Assembly (NCBI GenBank): GCA_046316615.1
Contig: JBKDAN010000051.1
Location: forward strand, 1-64,000
Direction: 5' to 3'
Source: BJHL01 sp040378885
GTDB taxonomy: Bacteria > Planctomycetota > Phycisphaerae > Phycisphaerales > UBA1924
Length of the DNA stretch: 64,000 nt
How positions within the stretch are numbered: position 1 is the first letter of the stretch; the number at the start of each line of letters is the position of its first letter. Positions 34,520-43,649 of the stretch are shown piece after piece. A program made the translations under genes and the position numbers. The notes under the pieces are model-generated. The model was not told where the DNA came from. It did no database searches and saw only the letters and a program-made list of their open reading frames with translations.

Positions 34520-36412
34520 TCAGTCCAGTCCGGCCTGCGGGTCACGTGCCGCGTAGGTGTGCAGCCGAGCCATCACCGCCTTGCCCGCGGGGCCGGGCGG
34601 AGCGTGATGTGTGTGCAACTGTGTGATCTTGCGGCAAAACTCGCTGCTGATCGCAGGCAGTGCTTGCTGCATGCGGAGCGCGGTCTCGAGCAGTACCAGT
34701 CGCGGCACAATACTCGTCGGATGCGACAGACAGTGATGAATCATCCCTTGCAGTATCTCGCGTGGATTGGAAATGCTCTCGCGTGACCGGCTCGCAAGGA
34801 GTTGCATGGTGAGCAACTGCTCCAAACGCAACAAATAGTCTGCGAACCACGAGCCAGAAGGCGTGCTGTACGCTGTCGGCGGAGGCACGAGCGCGAGATC
34901 AGCGTGGGCCTGCAGCTCCGTGAGGAGCCGCTCGCGCAGTTGATCACAAGCCGGCTGCGGATCTTCCAGATTGATCGGACACGACCACGCGGCGAGCACC
35001 TGACCGCTCATCGCCCCGGCAAGTCGCGCGTGCACGATGTAGCCAGCTGGTGTCTCTTCCAAGTGCGTGGCGACGAAGTAGCTGGGACGATCAGCCAAAT
35101 CGGAACCACCCGCAGCGAGCTCTTCGAGATCGAGCTCCGAAGAAAACAATCCAAATGACTGCGTCGGATATGTGACCTGTGGCGTCAGCACCCTGCATGC
35201 CGCGCCTGTGTGAAAGAACGCGTGCTCCGCAAGCAAGAGCGGCAATGCCCGTGACGTGCGGCCCGAAAGGTCAACCGGTTCGGGCCGCAACTGTGTCTGC
35301 GCAGCGGTATGCGAGATGGTCGAACCCGCGAACACAAGCTGGACATCAGCACGGGGCACTGGATTGAAATACTCGTGTGCGGGCGACGACTCAGGCAACC
35401 AAATAGGTGCTGCCGACGTAGCCCAGCCCAGTTCGAGCGTCTCCGCCTTCGCAGCCGGTTCGGCCGCGAGCCGAGCCTTACTCAGTTCGCCGCTCCAGTA
35501 ACCCAGAGCCTCCGTCCAGTCGGGTCGATGTCGAGCGTGCATCGCTTCGAGCACGCGCGAAGCATCATCGAGTTCTCCAAGTTCCAAGTACGCCTTGATG
35601 AGATTGTTGCCAACCGCGAGCGAATGCCGCTGCGGATCAAACCTCGATCCGGCCAGCCGCACCAGCGCAACGAGCTGACCTGCCTTGCCCAATTCGCCCG
35701 TGATGTGCATGAGCACGATATCGGGCACAGGCGACGGAGCTCGCGCCAACGCATGCTCATACATCGCGAGAGCCTGCTTCCAGTCCTGCCGATCGATCGC
35801 TTCGCTCGCCAGAAGAAGCTGCGCATACCAACTGCCCGGCAACGCTGCAACGCGATGCAGTGCCGCCTTGTACGCAGCTTCTCCCTGGCGCTCGCGCTGC
35901 TCGGCTACGTACCACGCAACGGCATGCTCCTGATTCGGATCAACCTCGATCGCTCGCCACAGCAATGCCGCTGCCTTCTGGGTGTCACCCAGCTTGGAAT
36001 GAATCTTCGCAAGATTGTTGAGGACGTATCCATGCTCTCCATCGCGCTGGAGCGACGAGGTCAGCACATCCTTCGCCTCGTTCAGCCGCCCCACTTCCAT
36101 GAGCGTGACGGCATGCACAACCGCACCGTCCGAACGATCCGGCGCGATCTCCGCAAGACGACGTGAAGCGTCGATCACGCTGGCCGCAAACCCGTCATGC
36201 AATGACCCGCGGATGATCGCGTCAAGTTCATCGGGATTGTTCCACGAATCCCGAATCTTGCCCGGCAGCACTTCATCCCGCCACACCGCTCGAGTGACAT
36301 GGATGGCCCTTCCGTACGAGTCGTACACCTCGACAGGCTCATTGTCGCGCGGATCCTGCACGCGGGGCGGCTTCTTGAACGCATTGAGCACACGCCGGAA
36401 AAGCCCCATCAT
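34520..36412 (-). CDS. Large TPR-like protein, unknown function
   Basis: The 630-residue protein has no signal peptide. After a basic N-terminus (MMGLFRRVLNAFKKPPRVQD) come TPR-like helices at about residues 75-330, including GYVLNNLAKIHSKLGDTQKA and KQALAMYEHALARA. A mixed alpha/beta C-terminal half has no match that I recognise. The second Met (36409) has a better-spaced GGAGG and may be the true start. It follows the copper ATPase by 12 bp and may be co-transcribed, though a shared role is not evident. Confidence 0.65.
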   Translation of the reverse strand: MMGLFRRVLNAFKKPPRVQDPRDNEPVEVYDSYGRAIHVTRAVWRDEVLPGKIRDSWNNPDELDAIIRGSLHDGFAASVIDASRRLAEIAPDRSDGAVVHAVTLMEVGRLNEAKDVLTSSLQRDGEHGYVLNNLAKIHSKLGDTQKAAALLWRAIEVDPNQEHAVAWYVAEQRERQGEAAYKAALHRVAALPGSWYAQLLLASEAIDRQDWKQALAMYEHALARAPSPVPDIVLMHITGELGKAGQLVALVRLAGSRFDPQRHSLAVGNNLIKAYLELGELDDASRVLEAMHARHRPDWTEALGYWSGELSKARLAAEPAAKAETLELGWATSAAPIWLPESSPAHEYFNPVPRADVQLVFAGSTISHTAAQTQLRPEPVDLSGRTSRALPLLLAEHAFFHTGAACRVLTPQVTYPTQSFGLFSSELDLEELAAGGSDLADRPSYFVATHLEETPAGYIVHARLAGAMSGQVLAAWSCPINLEDPQPACDQLRERLLTELQAHADLALVPPPTAYSTPSGSWFADYLLRLEQLLTMQLLASRSRESISNPREILQGMIHHCLSHPTSIVPRLVLLETALRMQQALPAISSEFCRKITQLHTHHAPPGPAGKAVMARLHTYAARDPQAGLD

Positions 36413-36424
36413 GCACCTCCGCCT

Positions 36425-38701
36425 TCATACTACGCGGCGTGCAAGTCGCATACTGTTGAGCACGACACTCACGCTGCTCAGCGCCATCGCTGCGCTAGCG
36501 ACCATGGGCGAGAGCAGCCATTGCGTGAAGGGCCACAACACGCCCGCGGCAAGCGGAATGCAGATGACGTTGTATCCGAACGCCCAGAAGAGATTCTGAC
36601 GGATCGTGCGCAACGTTGCTCGCGAAAGGCCCAAGGTATCAGCGACAGCATGCAAGTCCGTCCGCATCAGCGTGACATCGGCGGTCGCTATCGCCACATC
36701 CGTGCCCGACCCCATGGCCAGGCCGACATCGGCCGCGGCAAGTGCGGGCGCGTCATTAATGCCATCACCCACCATCGCGACGCGCTCGCCACGCTGCTGC
36801 ATCGCGCGAATCGCGTCCACCTTGCCCGCAGGCAGAACTCCGGCAATGACATCCGTGATGCCGACGGTCTTCGCGATGGCGTGCGCCGTCGCCTCATTGT
36901 CGCCCGTCAGCATGACCACACGCTTGCCCTGCTCCCGCAGCCGGGCAATCGCAGCCGCGCTCGTGGGCCGAACGGCATCCGCCATCGAGATGATGCCAAC
37001 CTCGCGCCCGTCAACCGCTATGTGCAGCGTGGTGTAAGCCCCCTGCTCGCTCGTTCGTGCAGCTTCGGTCAGGCCCAGCTTCACACCGACACTCTCAAGC
37101 CACGCGGCTTTACCGACCGCAACCTGCCGCGAACCGACACGTGCGGTCACGCCTGAGCCGGGCACCGCCTGAAACTCCACGGGTTCCGTCAGAGGCACGT
37201 GCAGCCGGCGAGCTTCGTGCACCACTGCCTGCGCAAGCGGGTGCTCGCTGCGCTGCTCCACCGCGCCCGCGAGCGCGAGCACATCCGCGGTCGTCCAGCC
37301 GTCAACTGTCTCGATGCGAACCACCGATGGCTGCCCCAGCGTGATCGTCCCGGTCTTGTCGAGCACCACCGTGGTCACGTCATGAGCTTTCTCAATCGCT
37401 GCACCGCTGCGAATGAGCGCACCCATGCGTGCTCCACGCCCCACCGCGACCATGATCGTCGTGGGCGTCGCAAGCCCCAGCGCGCACGGACACGCGATGA
37501 TGAGCACACTCACCGCACTCACAAGGCCCATGGTCAGCCGCGTATCTGCCGGGCCAAGCAGCCACCAGCCTGCAAACGTGAGGACCGCGAGCACCAGCAC
37601 AACCGGCACAAAGATGCCGCTCACGCGATCGGCGAGTCGGGCGACCGGCGCTTTGCTGCCCTGTGCATCGTGCACCAGCTTCACAATCTGCTGCAGCGTC
37701 GTCGCCGCACCCACGCGAGCCACACGCACACGCAACGCGCCGGTGCCGTTCATCGTGCCCGCAATCACCTCGTCACCTTCGCGCTTCTCACGCGGCTGGC
37801 TCTCGCCAGTCAGCATCGATTCATCGATCGCACTGGCGCCCGTCAGCACGATGCCATCCGCAGCGACCTTCTCGCCGGGTCGCACGATCAGCACATCATC
37901 AACTCGCAACTGAGCGATGGGCACTTCGCGTTCCACGCCCGCTTGCTCCACCCGCGCCAGCTTGGGCTGCAATTGCATCAGCAGTTCGACCGCTACCGTC
38001 GTTCTTCGCGTCGCGCGAGCTTCCAGAAACTTGCCCAGCAGCACGAGCACGACGATAACGGCCGCCGCCTCGAAGTAGACCGCCGGCCCGTGCTGGTGCG
38101 ATGATGCACCGTGCATCGAGAACCACGCCGGCCACAGAGTCACCGCGACCGAGTAGACCATCGCCGCGCCACTGCCCAGAGCGACGAGCGTGTCCATATT
38201 CGCGCCGCCGTGGCGCAACTGCTTGAATGCCGACACAAAAAACCGCCCGCCGCACACCACGAGCACCACGGCGGTCAGCGCCAGTTGCACCCACACGTTC
38301 CAAGGCTTGTTGAACGCCTCCACCGCGCCGTGCGACATGGCCAGCACAACCACCGGCGTGGCGAGCACGGTCCCAAGCACAACACGCCACAGAAGCTCGC
38401 GCGACTCATCACGTCGTGACACGAGATCGGCATTCGCCTGTTGATCCGGCTCCGCAACAACGGGCACTACCGCCTTGAAGCCGATGGCATTAACCGCTTC
38501 GGCCAGCGCACCGATGGCCGTCACACTGGCATCAAAGCGCACCTGCGCGGACTTGCTCGCAAAGTTGACAGTCGCTTCCAGCACACCCGGCTGCTTCACC
38601 AGTCGCTTCTCAATGCGAGCGGCGCACGCTGCGCACGTCATGCCTTCAATCGCCAGTTCCGATTGCCGACCAACAGACGGATTGACAGTCGCTTCGCTCA
38701 C
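36425..38701 (-). CDS. Copper-transporting P1B-type ATPase
   Basis: The 758-residue pump exports Cu+ from the cytoplasm with ATP. An N-terminal heavy-metal domain has MTCAACAARIEKRL (CxxC). Eight membrane helices, the CPC motif (IIACPCALGLATPT), the phosphorylation site DKTGTITLG and GDGINDAPALAAADVGLAMG are all present, so it is a complete PIB-1 pump. The frame is open upstream into the neighbouring gene. GTG 38701 gives a start without overlap and a weak purine tract (GAAGAGA) before it. No metal-responsive repressor is adjacent. Confidence 0.93.
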   Translation of the reverse strand: MSEATVNPSVGRQSELAIEGMTCAACAARIEKRLVKQPGVLEATVNFASKSAQVRFDASVTAIGALAEAVNAIGFKAVVPVVAEPDQQANADLVSRRDESRELLWRVVLGTVLATPVVVLAMSHGAVEAFNKPWNVWVQLALTAVVLVVCGGRFFVSAFKQLRHGGANMDTLVALGSGAAMVYSVAVTLWPAWFSMHGASSHQHGPAVYFEAAAVIVVLVLLGKFLEARATRRTTVAVELLMQLQPKLARVEQAGVEREVPIAQLRVDDVLIVRPGEKVAADGIVLTGASAIDESMLTGESQPREKREGDEVIAGTMNGTGALRVRVARVGAATTLQQIVKLVHDAQGSKAPVARLADRVSGIFVPVVLVLAVLTFAGWWLLGPADTRLTMGLVSAVSVLIIACPCALGLATPTTIMVAVGRGARMGALIRSGAAIEKAHDVTTVVLDKTGTITLGQPSVVRIETVDGWTTADVLALAGAVEQRSEHPLAQAVVHEARRLHVPLTEPVEFQAVPGSGVTARVGSRQVAVGKAAWLESVGVKLGLTEAARTSEQGAYTTLHIAVDGREVGIISMADAVRPTSAAAIARLREQGKRVVMLTGDNEATAHAIAKTVGITDVIAGVLPAGKVDAIRAMQQRGERVAMVGDGINDAPALAAADVGLAMGSGTDVAIATADVTLMRTDLHAVADTLGLSRATLRTIRQNLFWAFGYNVICIPLAAGVLWPFTQWLLSPMVASAAMALSSVSVVLNSMRLARRVV

Positions 38702-38735
38702 GTCATCTCTTCGATGCTTGCCAATGCACGACGGT

Positions 38736-40613
38736 TCACCTTGGTTGCGCAGCAGCAGCAGCCCGTGCGGCGATCGCTTCAAGGCTCTCAATCGCTTCAC
38801 TCACTGCCAGCAGCGTCATCGCGCTGCTTTCAATCGGTTGGCGCCAATCCCACGGAGCAGCTCGCACGCCCCACATCGCACGATCAGGCTGCGGACACGC
38901 AAACGCGCTGGCGTCGTCAATGGCCAACTGCCGCAGAAACCGCAGGCCCGGCAGCATGCGGCTGACTTGCGGATAAACCTCCGCTTCGTCGGTCAGCCTC
39001 GTGTCTCGCAACATCGCCGCAGCGAACGCCAGCGGCCGCGATGTGTTCCACGTCGGGCCGCTGATGCCCTGTGCGTCACGAGCGCCAAAGACGATGCCAC
39101 CTTCCAAATCCGACTCACCCAGTCCCGGTGCGATAGATCGTTCCCACAGCATGCTGCGCATCTCGCGGAGCACAGGTGCGCTGGCGATCGTGTCATCCGC
39201 CAATTGCTGCTGCGCGTAGCCCAACCAAGGCATGTGCGTGACAAGCGCGCCGGGTGTGGTCGCCTGCATCAGGTTTCGCATCGCGTCGGTCGCGCGGTTG
39301 CGATCGTTCTCTGCGTCCGCTTCCCGCTGAAATGTCGTCGCCACATGCGCCAAACCCAGTGAGATCATCGCTCTTCCGCCCGGAGCCACGGTATCGCTCC
39401 ATGCGCCACGCGAGATCGTTTTGCTCAGTGTCTGTCGGGCTCGCTCCAAGCCGTCTTTCCACGCCTTCTCCTGCGCCGGAGCATCAATGCCGAGCCACGC
39501 CATCGTCACGACCGTCGCAGCCGCGGTCGTCGGCTCATCAATCGCCTGCAAGTTATGCGTCAGCAGGTCGCCCAATAGTTCCTTTGCAAGCAGGCGTCCA
39601 CGCGGGCCGCTCCGCGCAAGCGTCGTGCACAGCACCGCACGCTGCAAAGGCGACGCAAGATCATCCGCCCGATCCTGCGTGGGGTAGTACGTCGCGAACA
39701 GTTGCGACCCATCGGGTGAGCGAGCCACGCGTGAATCAATGTGATCGATCAGCCGATCACGGAAATCACGAAGCATCGCCAGATTCACTTCGCGCAGCGC
39801 CACCACGCGCGACCCGCGCGTCAGCGTCACACCAGAACCGCCCGGCGTCAGTTCCACCATCTGCAGCACTGGCGCTCGCCACACGCGCACCGCCTTGTTG
39901 CGGCGCAGGTCGCCCAATTCCTGCCCCAGCACGCCCGGCATCGGCATCGCCGGATCACCCGACACTCGCGCGATGCTCGACACGATCGCCGCCGCAGGCA
40001 CGTCACCCGCGTGCAGCATGCGAAGTGGGAAGATCACATCACGCTTGATCTCACCCGGAGCTTGTCCATCTCCCGCCCCGCCAATCTCCACGCCAATCGC
40101 TTCGAGGCCCGGCTTGACATCGAGGTTGGTCTGCGCGAACGTGACAGCGTCCAGAGGCAATCGCTCGCCGGCAATCTCGATTCCTGCCAGCACGCGAGCC
40201 TTAATCTGCCGTTGCGCCTGTACTTGAAGCGCATCGTTGGCCGCAGGAATGCGCGCGGCGGCCTGCTCCAGTGCGGTCGTTACCGTGGTTTCAAGGCTTT
40301 CCGCCCCAAAGCCCTCCACACGCGCGATCACGCGACCGTCCATGCGCAACGTCACACAGATCGCGCTCGCGCCAGCCAGCACCGGCGCGACAGTTTCATC
40401 GCCCTCGCCTCGCCAGCGACGCAGTCGCTGCTGGATGTACGTCAGAGCGCTCCGCGTCATGGCGAGATCAGGCGACGCGACCGCCTGCTGCGCGGCCGGA
40501 GCCGAAGCCTCTTGCGCCGTGGCATGCCCGGCAAGCAGCAGCATCGTGCCGCACGCCGCATAACCAACGGTTCGAATCCAACGCTGAGCCCATACATGTG
40601 ATGTTGCGTTCAC
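38736..40613 (-). CDS. Exported protein of unknown function upstream of the copper ATPase
   Basis: The 625-residue protein (from GTG 40613; the frame opens at 40715) has a signal-like helix near its start (GYAACGTMLLLAGHATAQE). The chain includes ICVTLRMDGRVIARVEGFG, which loosely recalls AMMECR1-type beta strands, then TPGGSGVTLTRGSRVVALREV. A helical C-terminal half follows, ending in LEAIAARAAAAAQPR. Cys residues are few. It is probably periplasmic and sits 34 bp before the copper ATPase in the same direction. Copper handling cannot be argued from the sequence. Confidence 0.65.
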   Translation of the reverse strand: MNATSHVWAQRWIRTVGYAACGTMLLLAGHATAQEASAPAAQQAVASPDLAMTRSALTYIQQRLRRWRGEGDETVAPVLAGASAICVTLRMDGRVIARVEGFGAESLETTVTTALEQAAARIPAANDALQVQAQRQIKARVLAGIEIAGERLPLDAVTFAQTNLDVKPGLEAIGVEIGGAGDGQAPGEIKRDVIFPLRMLHAGDVPAAAIVSSIARVSGDPAMPMPGVLGQELGDLRRNKAVRVWRAPVLQMVELTPGGSGVTLTRGSRVVALREVNLAMLRDFRDRLIDHIDSRVARSPDGSQLFATYYPTQDRADDLASPLQRAVLCTTLARSGPRGRLLAKELLGDLLTHNLQAIDEPTTAAATVVTMAWLGIDAPAQEKAWKDGLERARQTLSKTISRGAWSDTVAPGGRAMISLGLAHVATTFQREADAENDRNRATDAMRNLMQATTPGALVTHMPWLGYAQQQLADDTIASAPVLREMRSMLWERSIAPGLGESDLEGGIVFGARDAQGISGPTWNTSRPLAFAAAMLRDTRLTDEAEVYPQVSRMLPGLRFLRQLAIDDASAFACPQPDRAMWGVRAAPWDWRQPIESSAMTLLAVSEAIESLEAIAARAAAAAQPR

Positions 40614-40721
40614 GCAACAAGTGTTGCACGCCAGATGATGCGTCGCGACAACATTCGTCGCGTTCGCACCGGGCCCCATCACGCCCGCTGTCCGAGAAGC
40701 ACCGAAGTGACGCAATTTCGC

Positions 40722-40750
40722 TTCACAAACAGGGCTGGGCGCGGTAGGAT
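40722..40750 (+). promoter_or_regulatory. Candidate promoter of the small ORF
   Basis: TTCACA, a 17-bp spacer, then TAGGAT, followed after 56 bases by the ATG of the 68-codon frame. The hexamers are moderate matches. Confidence 0.35.
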
Positions 40751-40806
40751 GCGCGCTCCGTCAGCGACATTCGCAGACCCGCCGCCTCTGGCATGTGGAT
40801 TGATCT

Positions 40807-41013
40807 ATGACCACTGTTGACGTTCGCCAATTCGGTGCGACCAGCGACCTGCTCGAGGCAGTCGCCGCTCCGAAGACGATCGTCGCACCCGCGAGCCCCG
40901 TGCTCACGGTCACATCCACAGATGAGGCGTTTATGACTCTCCTGCTCTCCATGTCCGACACTCGCAAGCGCATCATGATCCTGAGCCTGCTGAGCTTCCT
41001 GGCGATGTGCTGA
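40807..41013 (+). CDS. Possible small protein (68 aa)
   Basis: The frame encodes MTTVDVRQFGATSDLLEAVA at its start and a C-terminal hydrophobic segment (KRIMILSLLSFLAMC) that could be a membrane helix. It has no Shine-Dalgarno, but a plausible promoter lies 57 bp upstream. It is in a gap between two minus-strand genes, so nothing else explains the frame. It could be a small membrane protein or chance. Confidence 0.35.
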   Translation: MTTVDVRQFGATSDLLEAVAAPKTIVAPASPVLTVTSTDEAFMTLLLSMSDTRKRIMILSLLSFLAMC

Positions 41014-41068
41014 GCGCGGGCGTCCGCAGTGAGTCACCGCCCCTGTGTAGAACACGCCTACGCCTGCA

Positions 41069-42010
41069 TCACGTTCCCATCACGCGGCGTACGGCCTTCT
41101 CCAGCATCTCCTGCGTGATCTGGAGCGGCCCGTTATTGACGCGCTGATGAAAGATCGCCGTCGTGCGAGCGGCTTCGACGATGTCTTCCACTTCCGCGGA
41201 GTTACCCGCGCGACTCAAAATGCGCTCGATCGCTTCCGCCGCGCTCAGCCCGCTCAAAGCGCAGCCGGATTCGCTCGCTCGCTTAAGGTAATGCGTCGCC
41301 ACTTCACGCAGCAGAGCCTTATGCTCGGGCGTCAGTGACCCCGGTCGCCGCACGATGGGCGCCGCACCGGGCAAGATGACCTTCATGCCGAACAAGTTAT
41401 CAAGGTCGTCACCTTCCACCAGCTTGCTGGCTGTGGCGATGACGAGCACGTTGGGCCGATTCGACACAGTTTCGATCAGCGCATCAAGCTCGGCTTCCAC
41501 TTCTTCGTCGCGGTCACTCTGTGGACCGTCGGACTCAAAAACCTGATCAAGGTTGGGTAACAGCAGGGTCAATTTCTCATCGGTCTTGCGCCGCAGAATC
41601 GACTTCGCCTTCGCCAGCGCATCACTGTTGCGCGGGTTATAGATAGTGATGATCCGCGACATGCCCGCCAACTGCGCCACTCGCCGCGCCAGCGACTTCT
41701 TGCCGGACAAGTGCGGCCCGATGATGAGCAGCTCGTTTCCTAGCTTGAGATCGCGATACGCAGCAGGGAACCGCGCACGATCGATCATGTCCGCAATGTC
41801 CGCCAGCAAACCATCCAACCCCGCCAGTTGGGGAGCTTCGGTACCGGCGGGCTCGTTGTCCATGCTCAGCGCAACACGCTCTCGGCGTTTGCGCCATTCA
41901 ACAACGAACTCGATCAGCGCAGGCAACGCAGCCGCCGCCGCAACGACGGTGGCGATCACCAATACCTGCTCGGTCGCGAGCTTGACCAGGCTGGACTCGT
42001 CCGCTGCCAC
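41069..42010 (-). CDS. Membrane-anchored AAA-type ATPase-like protein
   Basis: The 313-residue protein (GTG start) has one N-terminal membrane helix (VLVIATVVAAAAALPALIEFVV). An ATPase-like core follows, with a Walker A-like LLIIGPHLSGKKSLARRVA and a degenerate Walker B (LTLLLPNLDQVF, in which Asn-Leu-Asp replaces hh-Asp-Glu). The sensor-like strand is VLVIATASKL. The weak Walker B and lack of a clear Arg finger suggest either a divergent AAA+ protein or one that binds without hydrolysing ATP. It follows the phosphatase gene by 17 bp. Confidence 0.7.
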   Translation of the reverse strand: MAADESSLVKLATEQVLVIATVVAAAAALPALIEFVVEWRKRRERVALSMDNEPAGTEAPQLAGLDGLLADIADMIDRARFPAAYRDLKLGNELLIIGPHLSGKKSLARRVAQLAGMSRIITIYNPRNSDALAKAKSILRRKTDEKLTLLLPNLDQVFESDGPQSDRDEEVEAELDALIETVSNRPNVLVIATASKLVEGDDLDNLFGMKVILPGAAPIVRRPGSLTPEHKALLREVATHYLKRASESGCALSGLSAAEAIERILSRAGNSAEVEDIVEAARTTAIFHQRVNNGPLQITQEMLEKAVRRVMGT

Positions 42011-42027
42011 AGCATGACTTTACGCCA

Positions 42028-43464
42028 TCACGCGCCGCGTACTTCCACCACGAGCAGATCATCTCGCGCCGGACCCACACGAAATTGCGCGGCACTCGCC
42101 GCCACACGCTCGGGCGATTCTCCACTCGCCACGGCCTGCGCAACCCGCTCAGAACCGAACAATTCGCCACCACGCCCCAGCGTCTCGCTCAATCCATCGG
42201 TGTACATCACCACGCGATCATCCGCGCTGAAGGGCTCTTGCCACGGATCGCTACTGAACGCATCAGGAGGCAGCACACCCAGCATGGTCGCTGTCGCCCC
42301 GATCTCGCGCACGCTGCCATCACCTCGCCGCAGTATCGCGGGCGGGTGTCCCGCGTTGGCCGCTTCCATCACGCCCGCCTGCACATCGATATGTACCGCG
42401 ATGGCGGTCGCAAACACCGCCTGCGGCGCGAGCTCTTCGTATGCGAACGCGTTCATCGCTTCCATGAGTTCACGAGGTGAACCGTGCGGACGCGTCGCGA
42501 AGAAACGTCGCAACTCACCGTGGAAGCGATTGACCGCCAGCGCCGCGGCGACCCCGTGCCCCGACACGTCAATCAACACCGCCGTCAGTGACGCGTCATT
42601 CTCGCTTGGCGGCACGTGCAAAGGCCACACAAAGAGGAAGTCGCCACCAATCTCGCGCATGGGCTCATAGGCATACGTGACACGTACGCGCCCACGCGTC
42701 ACGGGTGGCGGAAAGATCGCTTCATGGATGCGCCGTGCATACGCAAGCTCGCTCGCCACCTCATCAAACTTCGCGAGCCGCTGCCGGGCCGCGAAGCGAG
42801 CATCCATTTCGCGATAGCGCCACGCGCTCCACAGCATCGGCAGGAACATGCAGACCGCGCCGATGCCGGTCCACGCGATGTGGCCCTTGAGCGGCGTGCC
42901 GATCACAAAGATGGTCGCAATGGGCACCGCAAGCAGCGACAAAAGCGAGAATCGCCACGACTCGCGCAGAGGCATGGGAATCAGCAGACACGCCATCGCC
43001 TGAAAGAACCACGAGTTGATGACCGCCATGACCGGCGCGTGCAGCGGGTCATCATCAGGCACCGACCCACCCTGACTCTGCGGCAGATCCAGCACATGCA
43101 CGAACGACTGCAACACCGTCACGAGAATCGCCGCGAACACCGCGATGACCGAAACGATAAAGACCAGCCGGCGCCGATCGGGCTTGCGCACTCGCACCAG
43201 CACATACGTCACCAGAAAGATCAACACCCCGCCGCCGGTCGACGCCACTTCAAAACCCATCGCCCGACGCGGCGAGCCGTCGTTGTACGTGGGGTTGAAA
43301 AAGACATCGATGAGCCCGCCCAGAAACGCCAGACCAAGCAGTGTCATCATCACTGCGGCGTACCACAGAATGCGTTTGCGCAGCACGCGCGCACGCTCCG
43401 CGTCAAACGCGTGCCAGAACTCGCGTTCACTCTCGCCAGCCGGCTTGTGGACAGTCGCTTCCAT
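42028..43464 (-). CDS. Membrane PP2C/SpoIIE-type Ser/Thr phosphatase
   Basis: The 478-residue protein has six hydrophobic segments at residues 30-210. A cytoplasmic PPM/SpoIIE phosphatase domain follows, with the metal-binding Asp motifs EIGGDFLFVWPL, VLIDVSGHGVAAAL and VVMYTDGLSE. Such phosphatases counteract Ser/Thr kinases or anti-sigma antagonists. ATG 43464 follows the earlier, less likely open frame. Together with the next gene (AAA-like) it forms a two-gene unit. Substrate is unknown. Confidence 0.88.
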   Translation of the reverse strand: MEATVHKPAGESEREFWHAFDAERARVLRKRILWYAAVMMTLLGLAFLGGLIDVFFNPTYNDGSPRRAMGFEVASTGGGVLIFLVTYVLVRVRKPDRRRLVFIVSVIAVFAAILVTVLQSFVHVLDLPQSQGGSVPDDDPLHAPVMAVINSWFFQAMACLLIPMPLRESWRFSLLSLLAVPIATIFVIGTPLKGHIAWTGIGAVCMFLPMLWSAWRYREMDARFAARQRLAKFDEVASELAYARRIHEAIFPPPVTRGRVRVTYAYEPMREIGGDFLFVWPLHVPPSENDASLTAVLIDVSGHGVAAALAVNRFHGELRRFFATRPHGSPRELMEAMNAFAYEELAPQAVFATAIAVHIDVQAGVMEAANAGHPPAILRRGDGSVREIGATATMLGVLPPDAFSSDPWQEPFSADDRVVMYTDGLSETLGRGGELFGSERVAQAVASGESPERVAASAAQFRVGPARDDLLVVEVRGA

Positions 43465-43540
43465 CAAGGGCCGCCAGCATACCACACTCGCGCGCGCTTG
43501 GCGAACCCACCACACGAAAGGTGGGCAGAGCAAAAGTGAC

Positions 43541-43564
43541 AACGCCTGCGTTTCCGCAGGCGTT
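43541..43564 (-). terminator. Intrinsic terminator after the PepSY gene
   Basis: AACGCCTGCG pairs perfectly with CGCAGGCGTT around a 4-nt loop. It is followed on the minus strand by GTCACTTTTG. It lies 86 bp past the stop of the PepSY-domain gene. Confidence 0.75.
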
Positions 43565-43649
43565 GGCAGTTCGTTCAGCCGTGTCGATTCGGAGGGGGAA
43601 ACGAATCGTCCACGCCGAACAACGTCTGTTTGTCATCCAGGCACGTCGC

